Part shown: piece by piece, positions 7,485 to 13,661 of the stretch
Layout: every line of letters begins with the position of its first letter
How positions within the stretch are numbered: position 1 is the stretch's first letter
Source of the DNA: JAAZIN01 sp033809435
GTDB lineage: Bacteria; Bacillota; Dethiobacteria; DTU022
Length of the DNA stretch: 19,641 nt
Direction of reading: 5' to 3'
Assembly: GCA_033809435.1 (NCBI GenBank)
Contig: JAPXLS010000016.1
Location: 1-19,641 of the forward strand
The notes under the pieces: generated by a model
The model's input: only the letters and a program-made list of their open reading frames with translations
Databases searched by the model: none
Told to the model about the DNA's origin: nothing
Made by a program: the position numbers and the translations under genes

Positions 7485-7500
7485 GTTAGGCATGCCTAAC
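7485..7500. promoter_or_regulatory. 16-bp palindrome, probable metalloregulator operator
   Basis: GTTAGGCATGCCTAAC is a perfect inverted repeat. The core TTAGG-n4-CCTAA resembles operators of the DtxR/MntR/SirR family of Fe/Mn-dependent repressors (family knowledge). It lies roughly +5 to +20 relative to the predicted start, where a bound repressor would block transcription. No regulator of that family is encoded in the window. Confidence 0.55.
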
Positions 7501-7532
7501 ACTATCATTTCCAGAAGAAAGGGGTGTTTGTT

Positions 7533-7730
7533 ATGCCGGGTTTTGACGGATCGGGCCCAGCGGGCGGAGGACCGATGACCGGAGGGGGGCGCGGCTATTG
7601 CGCCATGCCTCTTTCTGAAAAAGAGAGCTACCCGCCGGCAGTTGGACGGCGGGGATTCCGGCGGGCTGGACGGCCTCGCTTCGGATTCGGCTTTGGAAGG
7701 GGCCGCAGCCGGCGCCGCAGGTGGTGGTAG
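7533..7730 (+). CDS. Small DUF5320-type glycine/arginine-rich protein
   Basis: A 65-residue protein starting MPGFDGSGPAGGGPMTGGG, followed by RGYC, the N-terminal signature of DUF5320-type proteins. The rest is basic and Gly/Phe/Arg-rich, ending RRRRWW. ATG 7533 has AGAAAGGGG (7516-7524) upstream. The protein may be metal- or cluster-related, since DUF5320 genes often lie near NifX/NifB-like and Feo genes, but no function is proven. It is followed by a paralogue with the same N-terminal pattern, both behind one promoter with a metalloregulator-like operator. Confidence 0.75.
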   Translation: MPGFDGSGPAGGGPMTGGGRGYCAMPLSEKESYPPAVGRRGFRRAGRPRFGFGFGRGRSRRRRWW

Positions 7731-7775
7731 TCTCCATTTTTGCATTACTACTTAACTGAAAGGAGGCGCAGCGAG

Positions 7776-8048
7776 ATGCCGGGTGGTGATGGAACCGGCC
7801 CCATGGGTTGGGGCCCGCGCAGCGGCAGGGCCGCCGGCTACTGTTCAGGATACGGCCGGCCCGGATACGCCAACCCTCTTCCAGGGCGCAGGTTTGGAGC
7901 TTATGGTTTCCTGCAGCCCCCTTTTTACCGGGGGATCCCGGCCGATGAGGAGACAGTTTTAAAGCATCGAGCAGGGTTGTTGCGGGAGCAGGTTCGCCTT
8001 ATCGAGGAAAGGCTAAAAGAGATTGACAGCCCGGGCGGCGATGGCTAG
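7776..8048 (+). CDS. DUF5320-domain protein with C-terminal helix
   Basis: A 90-residue protein. ATG 7776 is preceded by AAGGAGG (7760-7766) at a good distance. The N-terminus (MPGGDGTGPMGWGPRSGR, then AAGYC) is the classic DUF5320 pattern and parallels the gene just upstream. The middle is Gly/Pro/Tyr-rich and the C-terminal third (about 55-85, EETVLKHRAGLLREQVRLIE) is charged and helical, probably a short coiled coil. It probably shares a transcript with its neighbour. Function unknown; a metal or cofactor-handling role is a guess from family context. Confidence 0.8.
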   Translation: MPGGDGTGPMGWGPRSGRAAGYCSGYGRPGYANPLPGRRFGAYGFLQPPFYRGIPADEETVLKHRAGLLREQVRLIEERLKEIDSPGGDG

Positions 8049-8071
8049 TTTAATTTCGTCGCACAGGAGCG

Positions 8072-8100
8072 CTGAAAAATGAGGGCGGTGCTGGTATAAT
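8072..8100 (+). promoter_or_regulatory. Promoter for the MOSC gene
   Basis: The -10 TATAAT (8095-8100) is perfect and carries an extended TGG in front. Seventeen bases upstream lies CTGAAA (8072-8077), a 4-of-6 match to TTGACA. Transcription would start near 8107, giving a 46-base leader. Confidence 0.6.
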
Positions 8101-8152
8101 TATTCTACCGGCGGCTGCCTTCATTTTTATGTATGGAACAGGGGGGTTAATT

Positions 8153-8587
8153 ATGTGTACCGGGCGTATCTGTGCAGTATGCTTATCCGATGAGCGCGGT
8201 GTTCCCAAGCACGATGTGGGCCAGGGCTATCTGAAGGAAGGTTCCGGTCTGGTGGGTGATGCTCATGCCGGCTCGGGTGAGAAGGAAGTCAGCATTCTGC
8301 TGGAACAGTTTGTTGATCCGCTGCTGGAAAAACTGGGCTCGAGACCGGCTCCGGGCAGTTTTGCAGAGAATCTGCTGGTGCGGGGATTGCCGGAATGCGG
8401 GCTGGGCATGGGCAGCCTGATCAAGGCCGGTGAGGCAATAATCGAAATTGGTTCCATCGGCAAGGATGCCTCGGAGAAGCACACATATTCCTACCGGGGT
8501 TTCAGCCTGCTGGCCGAGCGGGGATACTTTGGCCGGGTGATAAGGGGCGGCCGGGTAAAATCCGGTGATCCCGTGGAGCTGCTTTGA
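8153..8587 (+). CDS. MOSC-domain protein
   Basis: Stand-alone MOSC domain of 144 residues, related to the C-terminal domain of molybdenum cofactor sulfurase; relatives are proposed to carry sulfur or bind pterin/molybdenum compounds. Supporting features are the opening CTGRICAVCLSDERGVPK, the GLVGDAHAG turn (about 32-40), the SFAENLLVRGLP segment and the ending FGRVIRGGRVKSGDPVEL. In many clostridial MOSC proteins the IGK segment is followed by a Cys-His or Cys-rich motif; here it reads IGKDASEKHTYSYRG (102-116) without Cys. ATG 8153 is chosen because the G6 run at 8141-8146 is a suitable ribosome-binding site. It has its own promoter. No molybdopterin genes are adjacent. Confidence 0.82.
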   Translation: MCTGRICAVCLSDERGVPKHDVGQGYLKEGSGLVGDAHAGSGEKEVSILLEQFVDPLLEKLGSRPAPGSFAENLLVRGLPECGLGMGSLIKAGEAIIEIGSIGKDASEKHTYSYRGFSLLAERGYFGRVIRGGRVKSGDPVELL

Positions 8588-8628
8588 GGGCCGCAGGGCA
8601 GGACAGCCCGGGACATGCCGCTTAAACA

Positions 8629-8672
8629 AAACCCCTCCGGCGAGAGACGCGAATCCCTTGCCTGAAGGGTTT
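8629..8672. terminator. Possible bidirectional terminator between MOSC gene and tRNA
   Basis: AAACCC (8629-8634) can pair with GGGTTT (8667-8672). On the minus strand the stem is followed by TTTTGTTT-like sequence; on the plus strand by CTT. The loop is long and a competing 5-bp hairpin (CCCTT/AAGGG) lies inside. The placement between converging genes is what makes it plausible. Confidence 0.3.
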
Positions 8673-8677
8673 CTTGC

Positions 8678-8754
8678 TGGTCGGAGCGGCGGGATTTGAA
8701 CCCGCGGCCTCTTGGTCCCGAACCAAGCGCGCTACCAAACTGCGCTACGCCCCG
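8678..8754 (-). tRNA. tRNA-Pro (anticodon CGG)
   Basis: Read on the minus strand the 77 bases fold as a cloverleaf. The acceptor arms CGGGGCG and CGCTCCG pair over 7 bp with one G-U. The D arm is GCGC...GCGC, the anticodon stem is CTTGG/CCAAG with loop TTCGGGA (anticodon CGG), and the T arm is GCGGG-TTCAAAT-CCCGC. Discriminator A and an encoded CCA (8678-8680) follow. It reads proline CCG codons. Confidence 0.96.
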
Positions 8755-8768
8755 CCATGGGCAGATTG

Positions 8769-8797
8769 ATTATAGCACAGCGTCCTCCAAATAACAA
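8769..8797 (-). promoter_or_regulatory. Promoter of the tRNA-Pro gene
   Basis: On the minus strand TTGTTA (8792-8797) and TATAAT (8769-8774) are separated by 17 bases, with an extended TGC before the -10. The predicted start lies about 8 bases before the mature tRNA 5' end. Confidence 0.8.
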
Positions 8798-9040
8798 CAC
8801 GCACTCACATGCGAAGCCCCCGCCGGAGGAGCCGGAAGGCCGTGCAGCCGGATTGCCGGCCGGAGATCCTCCCCGGAGATCCGGTCCAATCACGCACAGC
8901 CTTGATTCTTGCTGTACTGAAAGGATTTCCAGGCCAAGTGTCAGGCGGATCTTCTTCGGTACACCTGCCGCTTTCTCGTGCAGTATGAAATGGCTTCTGC
9001 TGCTGCATAATAATTCTGAGTGAATTTAAGGGGTTACACA
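8798..9040. other. Gap with no supported gene
   Basis: Between the tRNA promoter and the next gene I see no convincing coding region. The open frame crossing here on the + strand runs antisense through the tRNA and has no ribosome-binding site or recognisable composition. CATAAT at 9006-9011 could be a -10 for the next gene but lacks a good -35. Confidence 0.4.
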
Positions 9041-9985
9041 ATGAAGGGGAAAGTAATACCACTGAAGCAGCGGGGCGACGGCGGAGTCTGCCGGAATGAC
9101 GGCGCATCTGACAGGGTTGCGGAGGCGCTGCTCGCGGCGCCCATGCAGGAGGTGGATCGGATTCTCTGGCAAGCTTCAGCCAGGACCCCGGCAGCACTGC
9201 GCGATGGGCTTCTGGCTATTGCCGGAAAAGGCGAACGGGTCTGCCCTGCTCTTTTTCTCCTGATAACATCATCAGACCGGGATAGGTCGAGGTACCGTCT
9301 GGCCGCCTCCCTGGAAGCTCTGCACCTGGCCCTGGAGACCCATCGCGATATTTCCGGCACAGGCGACATGTCTCAGAAGGAAGCGATTCTGTGCGGTGAT
9401 TTCTTTTTCGGTCTGGCTTTGACCCTGGCGGGGCCCCAACCTATTTTTATCCAGGGAATGTCCGAAGTGATCACCCGTTTTGCCACCGGGGTGATCAACA
9501 TGCCCGCTGAACCGGCGGATGCCGGGGATCCCGGAGAGTATTTGCAGAGAATCTGCGATGGCAGCGCCTCGATATTTGCTCTCTCCTGCAGCCTTGGAGC
9601 CTCTTTTGGTGGTTTAAAGCCCGGCTGCAATGAAGCGCTTTCCTATTATGGCCTTTATCTGGGTATTAGCCTGCAGCTTAAACGTGAAGTGGAAAACTGC
9701 AAACAGAGCCTGCGTGCAAGGAAACCTGTCCCATGCTGCACCCTGCCCCTCATCTATACGCTTGGCAAAAGCCCCTTGCGCAAAAAGCTGTTGCAGATAC
9801 TGGGCGGATCGCCATCCGGTGAGGATTACGATATTTTGCTCCAAGAGGTCAAACGGGCAAATCCCTGGCTTTATGCGGAGAAGATTATCGACAATTGTAC
9901 TGCGAAGGCATACCAATCCATTGAACTGCTGCATGAAACGATGGATTCCACAACAACGGAGCTCCTGAAAAGCTACCTTTATTAA
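9041..9985 (+). CDS. Polyprenyl synthetase-like protein lacking the catalytic Asp motifs
   Basis: A 314-residue protein whose segments align in order with trans-prenyl diphosphate synthases. GKGERVCPAL (63-71) stands for GGKRxRPAL, LEALHLALETHRDI (91-104) for the first aspartate-rich helix, and EAILCGDFFF (114-123) for the LAGDxLL helix. DGSASIFALSCSLGA (173-187) stands for the GKTAxLFxxxxxxGA helix, YGLYLGISLQLKREVEN (203-219) for the second aspartate-rich helix, and TLPLIYTLG (234-242) for its follow-on. DDxxD is replaced by RDISG and the second motif by REVEN, so Mg-diphosphate binding should be lost. It is probably a non-catalytic homologue or partner subunit. ATG 9041 has AAGGGG (9028-9033) 7 bases upstream. 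Its product and partner are unknown. Confidence 0.72.
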   Translation: MKGKVIPLKQRGDGGVCRNDGASDRVAEALLAAPMQEVDRILWQASARTPAALRDGLLAIAGKGERVCPALFLLITSSDRDRSRYRLAASLEALHLALETHRDISGTGDMSQKEAILCGDFFFGLALTLAGPQPIFIQGMSEVITRFATGVINMPAEPADAGDPGEYLQRICDGSASIFALSCSLGASFGGLKPGCNEALSYYGLYLGISLQLKREVENCKQSLRARKPVPCCTLPLIYTLGKSPLRKKLLQILGGSPSGEDYDILLQEVKRANPWLYAEKIIDNCTAKAYQSIELLHETMDSTTTELLKSYLY

Positions 9986-10009
9986 TACTGTCCGGCAGAT
10001 ACAGTTGGA

Positions 10010-10029
10010 GCAGCCCGCTGCCGGGTTGC
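10010..10029 (+). other. Hairpin after the prenyl-synthase-like gene
   Basis: GCAGCCCG (10010-10017) pairs with CGGGTTGC (10022-10029) over 8 bp with one G-U and a 4-base loop. No U tract follows, so it may be a weak terminator or a 3' end stabiliser. Confidence 0.3.
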
Positions 10030-10112
10030 AGTAAAATGCATTCCTCCTTCCGGCTGGTGTCAACCTGTTATATGATTGGGGCAGACAGCAACTTAAAAAG
10101 GAGTGATTCGGT

Positions 10113-11399
10113 TTGAATCCCGAAAATGTGCTTGGCGAACTGATCAAGATCAATACAACCAATCCACCGGGTAATGAAACTGCGGCGGCGCGTTACCTGT
10201 ACGGATTGCTAAAGGAGGCGGGCGTCGCCTGCGAGATAATCGAAGCCGTTGAGGGGAGAGGCAGTCTCGTCGCCCGCTTCGGCTCCGGTCCGAAGAAACT
10301 TCTCTACATGTCTCATCTAGATGTGGTTCCTGCAGGCGACGGTTGGGATTTTGCCCCTTTTTCCGGCGAAATCAGGGATGGATTGGTTCTGGGGCGCGGC
10401 GCAATTGACTGCAAGGATATGGCGACGGCCGGGGTCTGCGCCATGCTGCGGTTGGCCCGCGAAGGCGCCGCTTTGAACGGTGAGCTCATTGTTGCCGCTA
10501 CTGCCGATGAAGAGCAGGGGGGCAAATATGGGGCGGGCCATATCGCCTCCCACTGTCCCGAAAAAATCATGGCGGATTTTGCGATAAACGAAGGGGCACC
10601 TTTCCCTTTGGAGATTAACGGCAAGATGATCTATTTCATCCAGGTGGGAGAAAAGGGGACGGCCTGGAACCGGATCAAGGCCAGGGGGGTCTCCTGCCAC
10701 GGTTCTCTGCCCACCCTCGGCGAAAATGCAGTGGTGAAGATGGCCCATGCGGTGAGTGCGCTGGCCGGATACAGGCCGGAGATCATCCTGGTTCCCGAAC
10801 TGACTGCGCTGCTGACGGAACTGGCCCGGATTCGGGGTCTTAATATGGCGCCGACGGTGCAGAATGTTGATGAGATGCTTGAGAAGCTGGACATCGACAC
10901 CACCTTTACAGAGATGCTGCGGGCCATGACCAGGATGACTGTTTCGCCGAACCTGATTCGGGGCGGATCAAAAACCAACATAGTTCCGGACTCCTGCGAA
11001 TGTGATATCGACATCCGTACTCTCCCGGGACAGAACGCGGATTATGTAATGGGGGAAATTCACAATCTTGTCGGTCCGGAAATTGAACTGGCCCTGACGG
11101 AGTACCGTGAACCGACTTTTACATCTTCCCGGCTGGAGCCGTACCGGTTGGTCCGGCAGCTTACCGAAGAGCTTGTCGGCTCGAATGCAGTCTGCCTGCC
11201 TGTTATATCCACCGGCTCCACCGATTCGAAGTATTTGCGGAGCCTGGGCATCCCCGCCTACGGAATAGGCCATATGGATGCGGAATATGATCAGAATATT
11301 TCATTGACGATGCACGGCCGGAATGAACGTACCGATGTGAAGAGCCTGCGCCTGAAAACAGACTTTCTGACGGAGCTGGCCCGTCGTTACCTGGGCTGA
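10113..11399 (+). CDS. M20-family metallopeptidase/deacylase (ArgE/DapE-like)
   Basis: A 428-residue zinc-dependent amidohydrolase of the M20 family, which removes acyl groups or cleaves small peptides and N-acyl amino acids in the cytoplasm. Metal-site elements are visible: SHLDVVPAG (His68, Asp70), GRGAIDCKDM (Asp99), ADEEQGG (catalytic Glu133 and ligand Glu134) and the C-terminal MHGRNERTDV containing the last His ligand. The central lid domain spans roughly 175-300 (starting near GEKGTAWNRIKARG), with SCHGSLPTLGENAV holding the conserved His. TTG 10113 is chosen because AAAAAGGAGTGA (10095-10106) lies at ideal distance. The true substrate cannot be told from sequence; succinyl-diaminopimelate or acetylornithine assignments would be over-calls. 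Confidence 0.86.
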   Translation: MNPENVLGELIKINTTNPPGNETAAARYLYGLLKEAGVACEIIEAVEGRGSLVARFGSGPKKLLYMSHLDVVPAGDGWDFAPFSGEIRDGLVLGRGAIDCKDMATAGVCAMLRLAREGAALNGELIVAATADEEQGGKYGAGHIASHCPEKIMADFAINEGAPFPLEINGKMIYFIQVGEKGTAWNRIKARGVSCHGSLPTLGENAVVKMAHAVSALAGYRPEIILVPELTALLTELARIRGLNMAPTVQNVDEMLEKLDIDTTFTEMLRAMTRMTVSPNLIRGGSKTNIVPDSCECDIDIRTLPGQNADYVMGEIHNLVGPEIELALTEYREPTFTSSRLEPYRLVRQLTEELVGSNAVCLPVISTGSTDSKYLRSLGIPAYGIGHMDAEYDQNISLTMHGRNERTDVKSLRLKTDFLTELARRYLG

Positions 11400-11469
11400 C
11401 CCGCAGGCTATTAAAGACCGGGAACCGCCTGCTGCCGCAATTTGCAGGAATAGATTTTATTTTGTCGAA

Positions 11470-11482
11470 TTGTCATTGACAA
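11470..11482. promoter_or_regulatory. Inverted repeat before the XRE gene, candidate operator
   Basis: TTGTCA and TGACAA flank a single T. A further TTGTC half-site lies 8 bases upstream (11462-11466). The element directly precedes the ribosome-binding site of a small XRE regulator, a common position for autoregulation. Confidence 0.35.
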
Positions 11483-11497
11483 AGGGAGGCGGTCCGG

Positions 11498-11755
11498 ATG
11501 TACCAGAGGCTCGGACTCAGGATCAGGGCGTTGCGGCGTCTGAAACGGGTGACCCAGCAGGAGCTGGCCTCTATGATCAAGATCTCCGTTACTACGCTTA
11601 GCTGTATCGAAAGGGGCCGGAAAACCCCCTCACCGCAGCTGCTGGAAAGAATAGCCCGGCAGCTGGATGTGCCGGGGGAAGAGCTTTTTATGATCAGCGA
11701 GTGCGGTGGTGTCCTGAAGGCCGGGAAGATGCATGGCGGCGCCTCTGTTTGTTAA
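11498..11755 (+). CDS. Small XRE-family DNA-binding regulator
   Basis: An 85-residue protein that is almost entirely a Cro/CI-type helix-turn-helix. Arg-rich helix 1 (GLRIRALRRLKR) is followed by the TQQELASMIKISVTTLSCIERG motif (19-40) and helices 4-5 (PSPQLLERIARQLDV). No sensor or dimerisation domain follows, only a short tail ending in Cys. ATG 11498 has AAAGGGAGG (11481-11489) 8 bases upstream. Its last 23 bases overlap the dusB start, so both genes are probably translated together. An inverted repeat sits just upstream of its ribosome-binding site and may be its own operator. Targets beyond that cannot be inferred. Confidence 0.85.
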   Translation: MYQRLGLRIRALRRLKRVTQQELASMIKISVTTLSCIERGRKTPSPQLLERIARQLDVPGEELFMISECGGVLKAGKMHGGASVC

Positions 11756-12719
11756 CATTGGCCGGGTCCGTGTCGAACCTGCCCTGGCCCTTGCCCCAAT
11801 GGCCGGGGTTACCGGCCATCCCTTCAGAATCCTGGCCAGGGAGTGTGGCTGCGGGCTCGTTTTTTCGGAGATGATTCATGCCCGGGCGCTGCTGCAGGAA
11901 AGCGGTTACAGTTGCAGGATGACCTATTTTCAGGAGGCGGAGCGGCCGGTGGGGCTGCAGATATTTGGCTCCGAGCCGGCGCTGCTTGCCGAAGCGGCTC
12001 GAAAGGTTGAGGCGCTGAAAGCGGATCTCATTGATCTGAACCTCGGGTGCCCCGCACCGCGCGTCGTACACAATGGTGAGGGCGGGGCGCTGATGCGGCA
12101 GCCCCGGCTCTGCAGCGCTATTTTTAAGGCAGTTACCCGGGCCGTTTCCCTTCCGGTGACGGTGAAGATGCGGAAGGGTTGGGATGAGCGGCAGGTTAGC
12201 GCCGTGGAGATCGCTTTACGCGCAGCAGAAGCCGGGGTTCGGGCCGTTGCTATCCACGGCCGGACTGTAGCCCAGGGATTCAGCGGGAAGGCGGACTGGG
12301 GGATCATCCGGGCAGTCAAGCAAGCCGTGGATATACCTGTATTTGGCAATGGTGATATCTGCTCCGCAGATGATGCTGCTGCGATCATCGATTACAGCGG
12401 CTGCGATGGTGTGATGATCGGAAGGGCTGCGCTGGGCAATCCCTGGATATTCAGACAGGTTAAAAACGGGCTGGAAGGCGGCCCTGCGGTGGAAGAACCC
12501 GGTCCGCAGGAACGGGTTGAAACCGCCCTGCGGCACCTTGACTTGCTCTGCAGCTTCAAGGGGAGTGAGGTGGCGCTGCATGAGATGCGGCGCGCAGCCG
12601 GATGGTATTTGAAGGGGTTTCCCGGGGCGGCGCAAGCGAGGCGCAGCCTCGGCGATGTTTCTACAGCAGGGGAGATGAGGAGGGTTCTGCAAAGGTTTGC
12701 CATTCCGGAGGAAAAATAA
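11733..12719 (+). CDS. dusB: tRNA-dihydrouridine synthase, DusB type
   Basis: A 328-residue FMN enzyme that reduces specific uridines in the D-loop of tRNA with NADPH. It has the N-terminal LAPMAGVTGHPFR, the catalytic Cys106 in DLNLGCPAPRVVHNG, Lys145 in VKMRKGW, a conserved His in AVAIHGRTVAQGFSG, and the FMN phosphate segments FGNGDI and GVMIGRAALGNPWIF. The C-terminal helical tRNA-binding domain follows (about 245-325, containing EMRRAAGWYLKGFPG). ATG 11733 lies within the end of the XRE gene, with a modest GAAGG upstream (11716-11720), so translational coupling is likely. The order dusB then greA-lysS is classic in Firmicutes; here two other transcription units lie between. Confidence 0.93.
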   Translation: MAAPLFVNIGRVRVEPALALAPMAGVTGHPFRILARECGCGLVFSEMIHARALLQESGYSCRMTYFQEAERPVGLQIFGSEPALLAEAARKVEALKADLIDLNLGCPAPRVVHNGEGGALMRQPRLCSAIFKAVTRAVSLPVTVKMRKGWDERQVSAVEIALRAAEAGVRAVAIHGRTVAQGFSGKADWGIIRAVKQAVDIPVFGNGDICSADDAAAIIDYSGCDGVMIGRAALGNPWIFRQVKNGLEGGPAVEEPGPQERVETALRHLDLLCSFKGSEVALHEMRRAAGWYLKGFPGAAQARRSLGDVSTAGEMRRVLQRFAIPEEK

Positions 12720-12737
12720 AACAGGAGGTGGATCGGT

Positions 12738-12923
12738 TTGTGCCAGTCAACGGTGTACCTGGTCAAGGACGGGCGGGAGGAGAAATTGATGGAGGATGTC
12801 AGTGTGATCACGCCGCAGGGCGATGAGATCTTGCTGGTGGGAATGCTGGGAGAAAGGAAAAAAGTCAAGGCCAAATTCAAAGAGCTCCAATTGATGGATC
12901 ATCGCATCTTGCTAGAAGAATAG
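12738..12923 (+). CDS. cooT: CooT-family nickel-binding small protein
   Basis: A 61-residue protein beginning MCQSTVYLVKDG and continuing with LMEDVSVITPQGDEILLV and a basic KVKAKFKEL segment, the pattern of the CooT family. CooT proteins are dimeric and bind one Ni2+ through the N-terminal Cys2; they assist CO dehydrogenase maturation in some organisms. Start TTG 12738 is fixed by AGGAGGTG (12722-12729) 8 bases upstream and puts Cys directly after the initiator. It is the last gene of the XRE-dusB unit, ending 33 bases before a strong terminator. No CO dehydrogenase genes are nearby, so its nickel client is unknown; stand-alone members with other roles are common. Confidence 0.85.
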   Translation: MCQSTVYLVKDGREEKLMEDVSVITPQGDEILLVGMLGERKKVKAKFKELQLMDHRILLEE

Positions 12924-12955
12924 AGGCGGGACGGTTTCGGGGTTGTCAAAATCCG

Positions 12956-12984
12956 GGGTTGCCCCCTATGGGGCAGCCCTTTTT
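12956..12984 (+). terminator. Strong intrinsic terminator after cooT
   Basis: GGGTTGCCCC (12956-12965) pairs with GGGGCAGCCC (12970-12979) over 10 bp with one G-U and loop CTAT. TTTTT (12980-12984) follows at once. This is the clearest terminator in the window and closes the XRE-dusB-cooT unit. Confidence 0.92.
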
Positions 12985-13102
12985 GGTGCAGTTGAACCCG
13001 GTTGTTCCGGTTGGAATGATTCAGCAGATCTTGCTTGCTTTTTAAAGGACGGGGTGATAGGATAATGATGTAAACAGAACTGTGCACAGGAGTGGCTGAA
13101 GG

Positions 13103-13660
13103 ATGCGCTTTGAGAACATTGTGCGGATAGGCGAGAAACTGGTTAGCGTGGATCGCGCCGGGCGGTTGCTGGAGCGGGTTCTGGAGTTGCGGGCAACGGG
13201 GTTATCCCAACAGGAGGTAGCCCGGCGCCTTTCACTGGATCGCAGCTTTATTTCCCGCCTGGAGACCATCGCTGAGATCCGCAAGGGGAAAAGGGTGGCG
13301 GTGATCGGCTTCCCTGTCGAGAACAAAGAGGAGCTGGTAAATATTTGCCGGGATCTGGGTCTGGAATTTTTCTGGATCATGACCAACCGGGAGCGCTGGG
13401 AACTGGTCGATGACAAAAAGGCACTCGATTTTTTGAATCAGATTTTGCATCTTATTACCCGTTTAAGGGATTACGAGATTCTGGTGATGGCTACCTCAAA
13501 AAAATGGTATCGCCTTGCCGAAGCGCTTCTGGACTGTCAGATTGTCTTTTTGGACCTGGGTTCAACACCGCTTCATGAAGACAGGCGGGTTGAGACGGAC
13601 CGGTTTCGCGATTTGATTGAGCAGGTGCTGAATGAACAGGGAAGAAGGGAGCAGGGTTAA
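13103..13660 (+). CDS. HTH protein with Rossmann-like C-terminal domain
   Basis: A 185-residue protein with a helix-turn-helix at about 33-55 (GLSQQEVARRLSLDRSFISRLE). A second domain begins KRVAVIGFPVENKEELVN (63-80), an alternating strand-helix pattern with FFWIMTN, YEILVMATS and DCQIVFLDLGSTP strands. It resembles uncharacterised regulators kept next to so-called quinate dehydrogenase genes in Clostridia. ATG 13103 has AGGAGT (13088-13093) 9 bases upstream. A possible -10 (GATAAT, 13061-13066) lacks a good -35, and a direct repeat CCGGTTG (12998-13004 and 13007-13013) lies further upstream. The next gene starts 1 base after its stop, so the two are co-translated. The ligand sensed by the C-terminal domain is unknown. 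Confidence 0.75.
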   Translation: MRFENIVRIGEKLVSVDRAGRLLERVLELRATGLSQQEVARRLSLDRSFISRLETIAEIRKGKRVAVIGFPVENKEELVNICRDLGLEFFWIMTNRERWELVDDKKALDFLNQILHLITRLRDYEILVMATSKKWYRLAEALLDCQIVFLDLGSTPLHEDRRVETDRFRDLIEQVLNEQGRREQG

Positions 13661-13661
13661 C

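Noticed and set aside
8712..9023. Plus-strand open frame of 103 codons after the MOSC gene
   Set aside because: Begins inside the tRNA-Pro gene, runs through its promoter, and shows no ribosome-binding site or domain-like composition.
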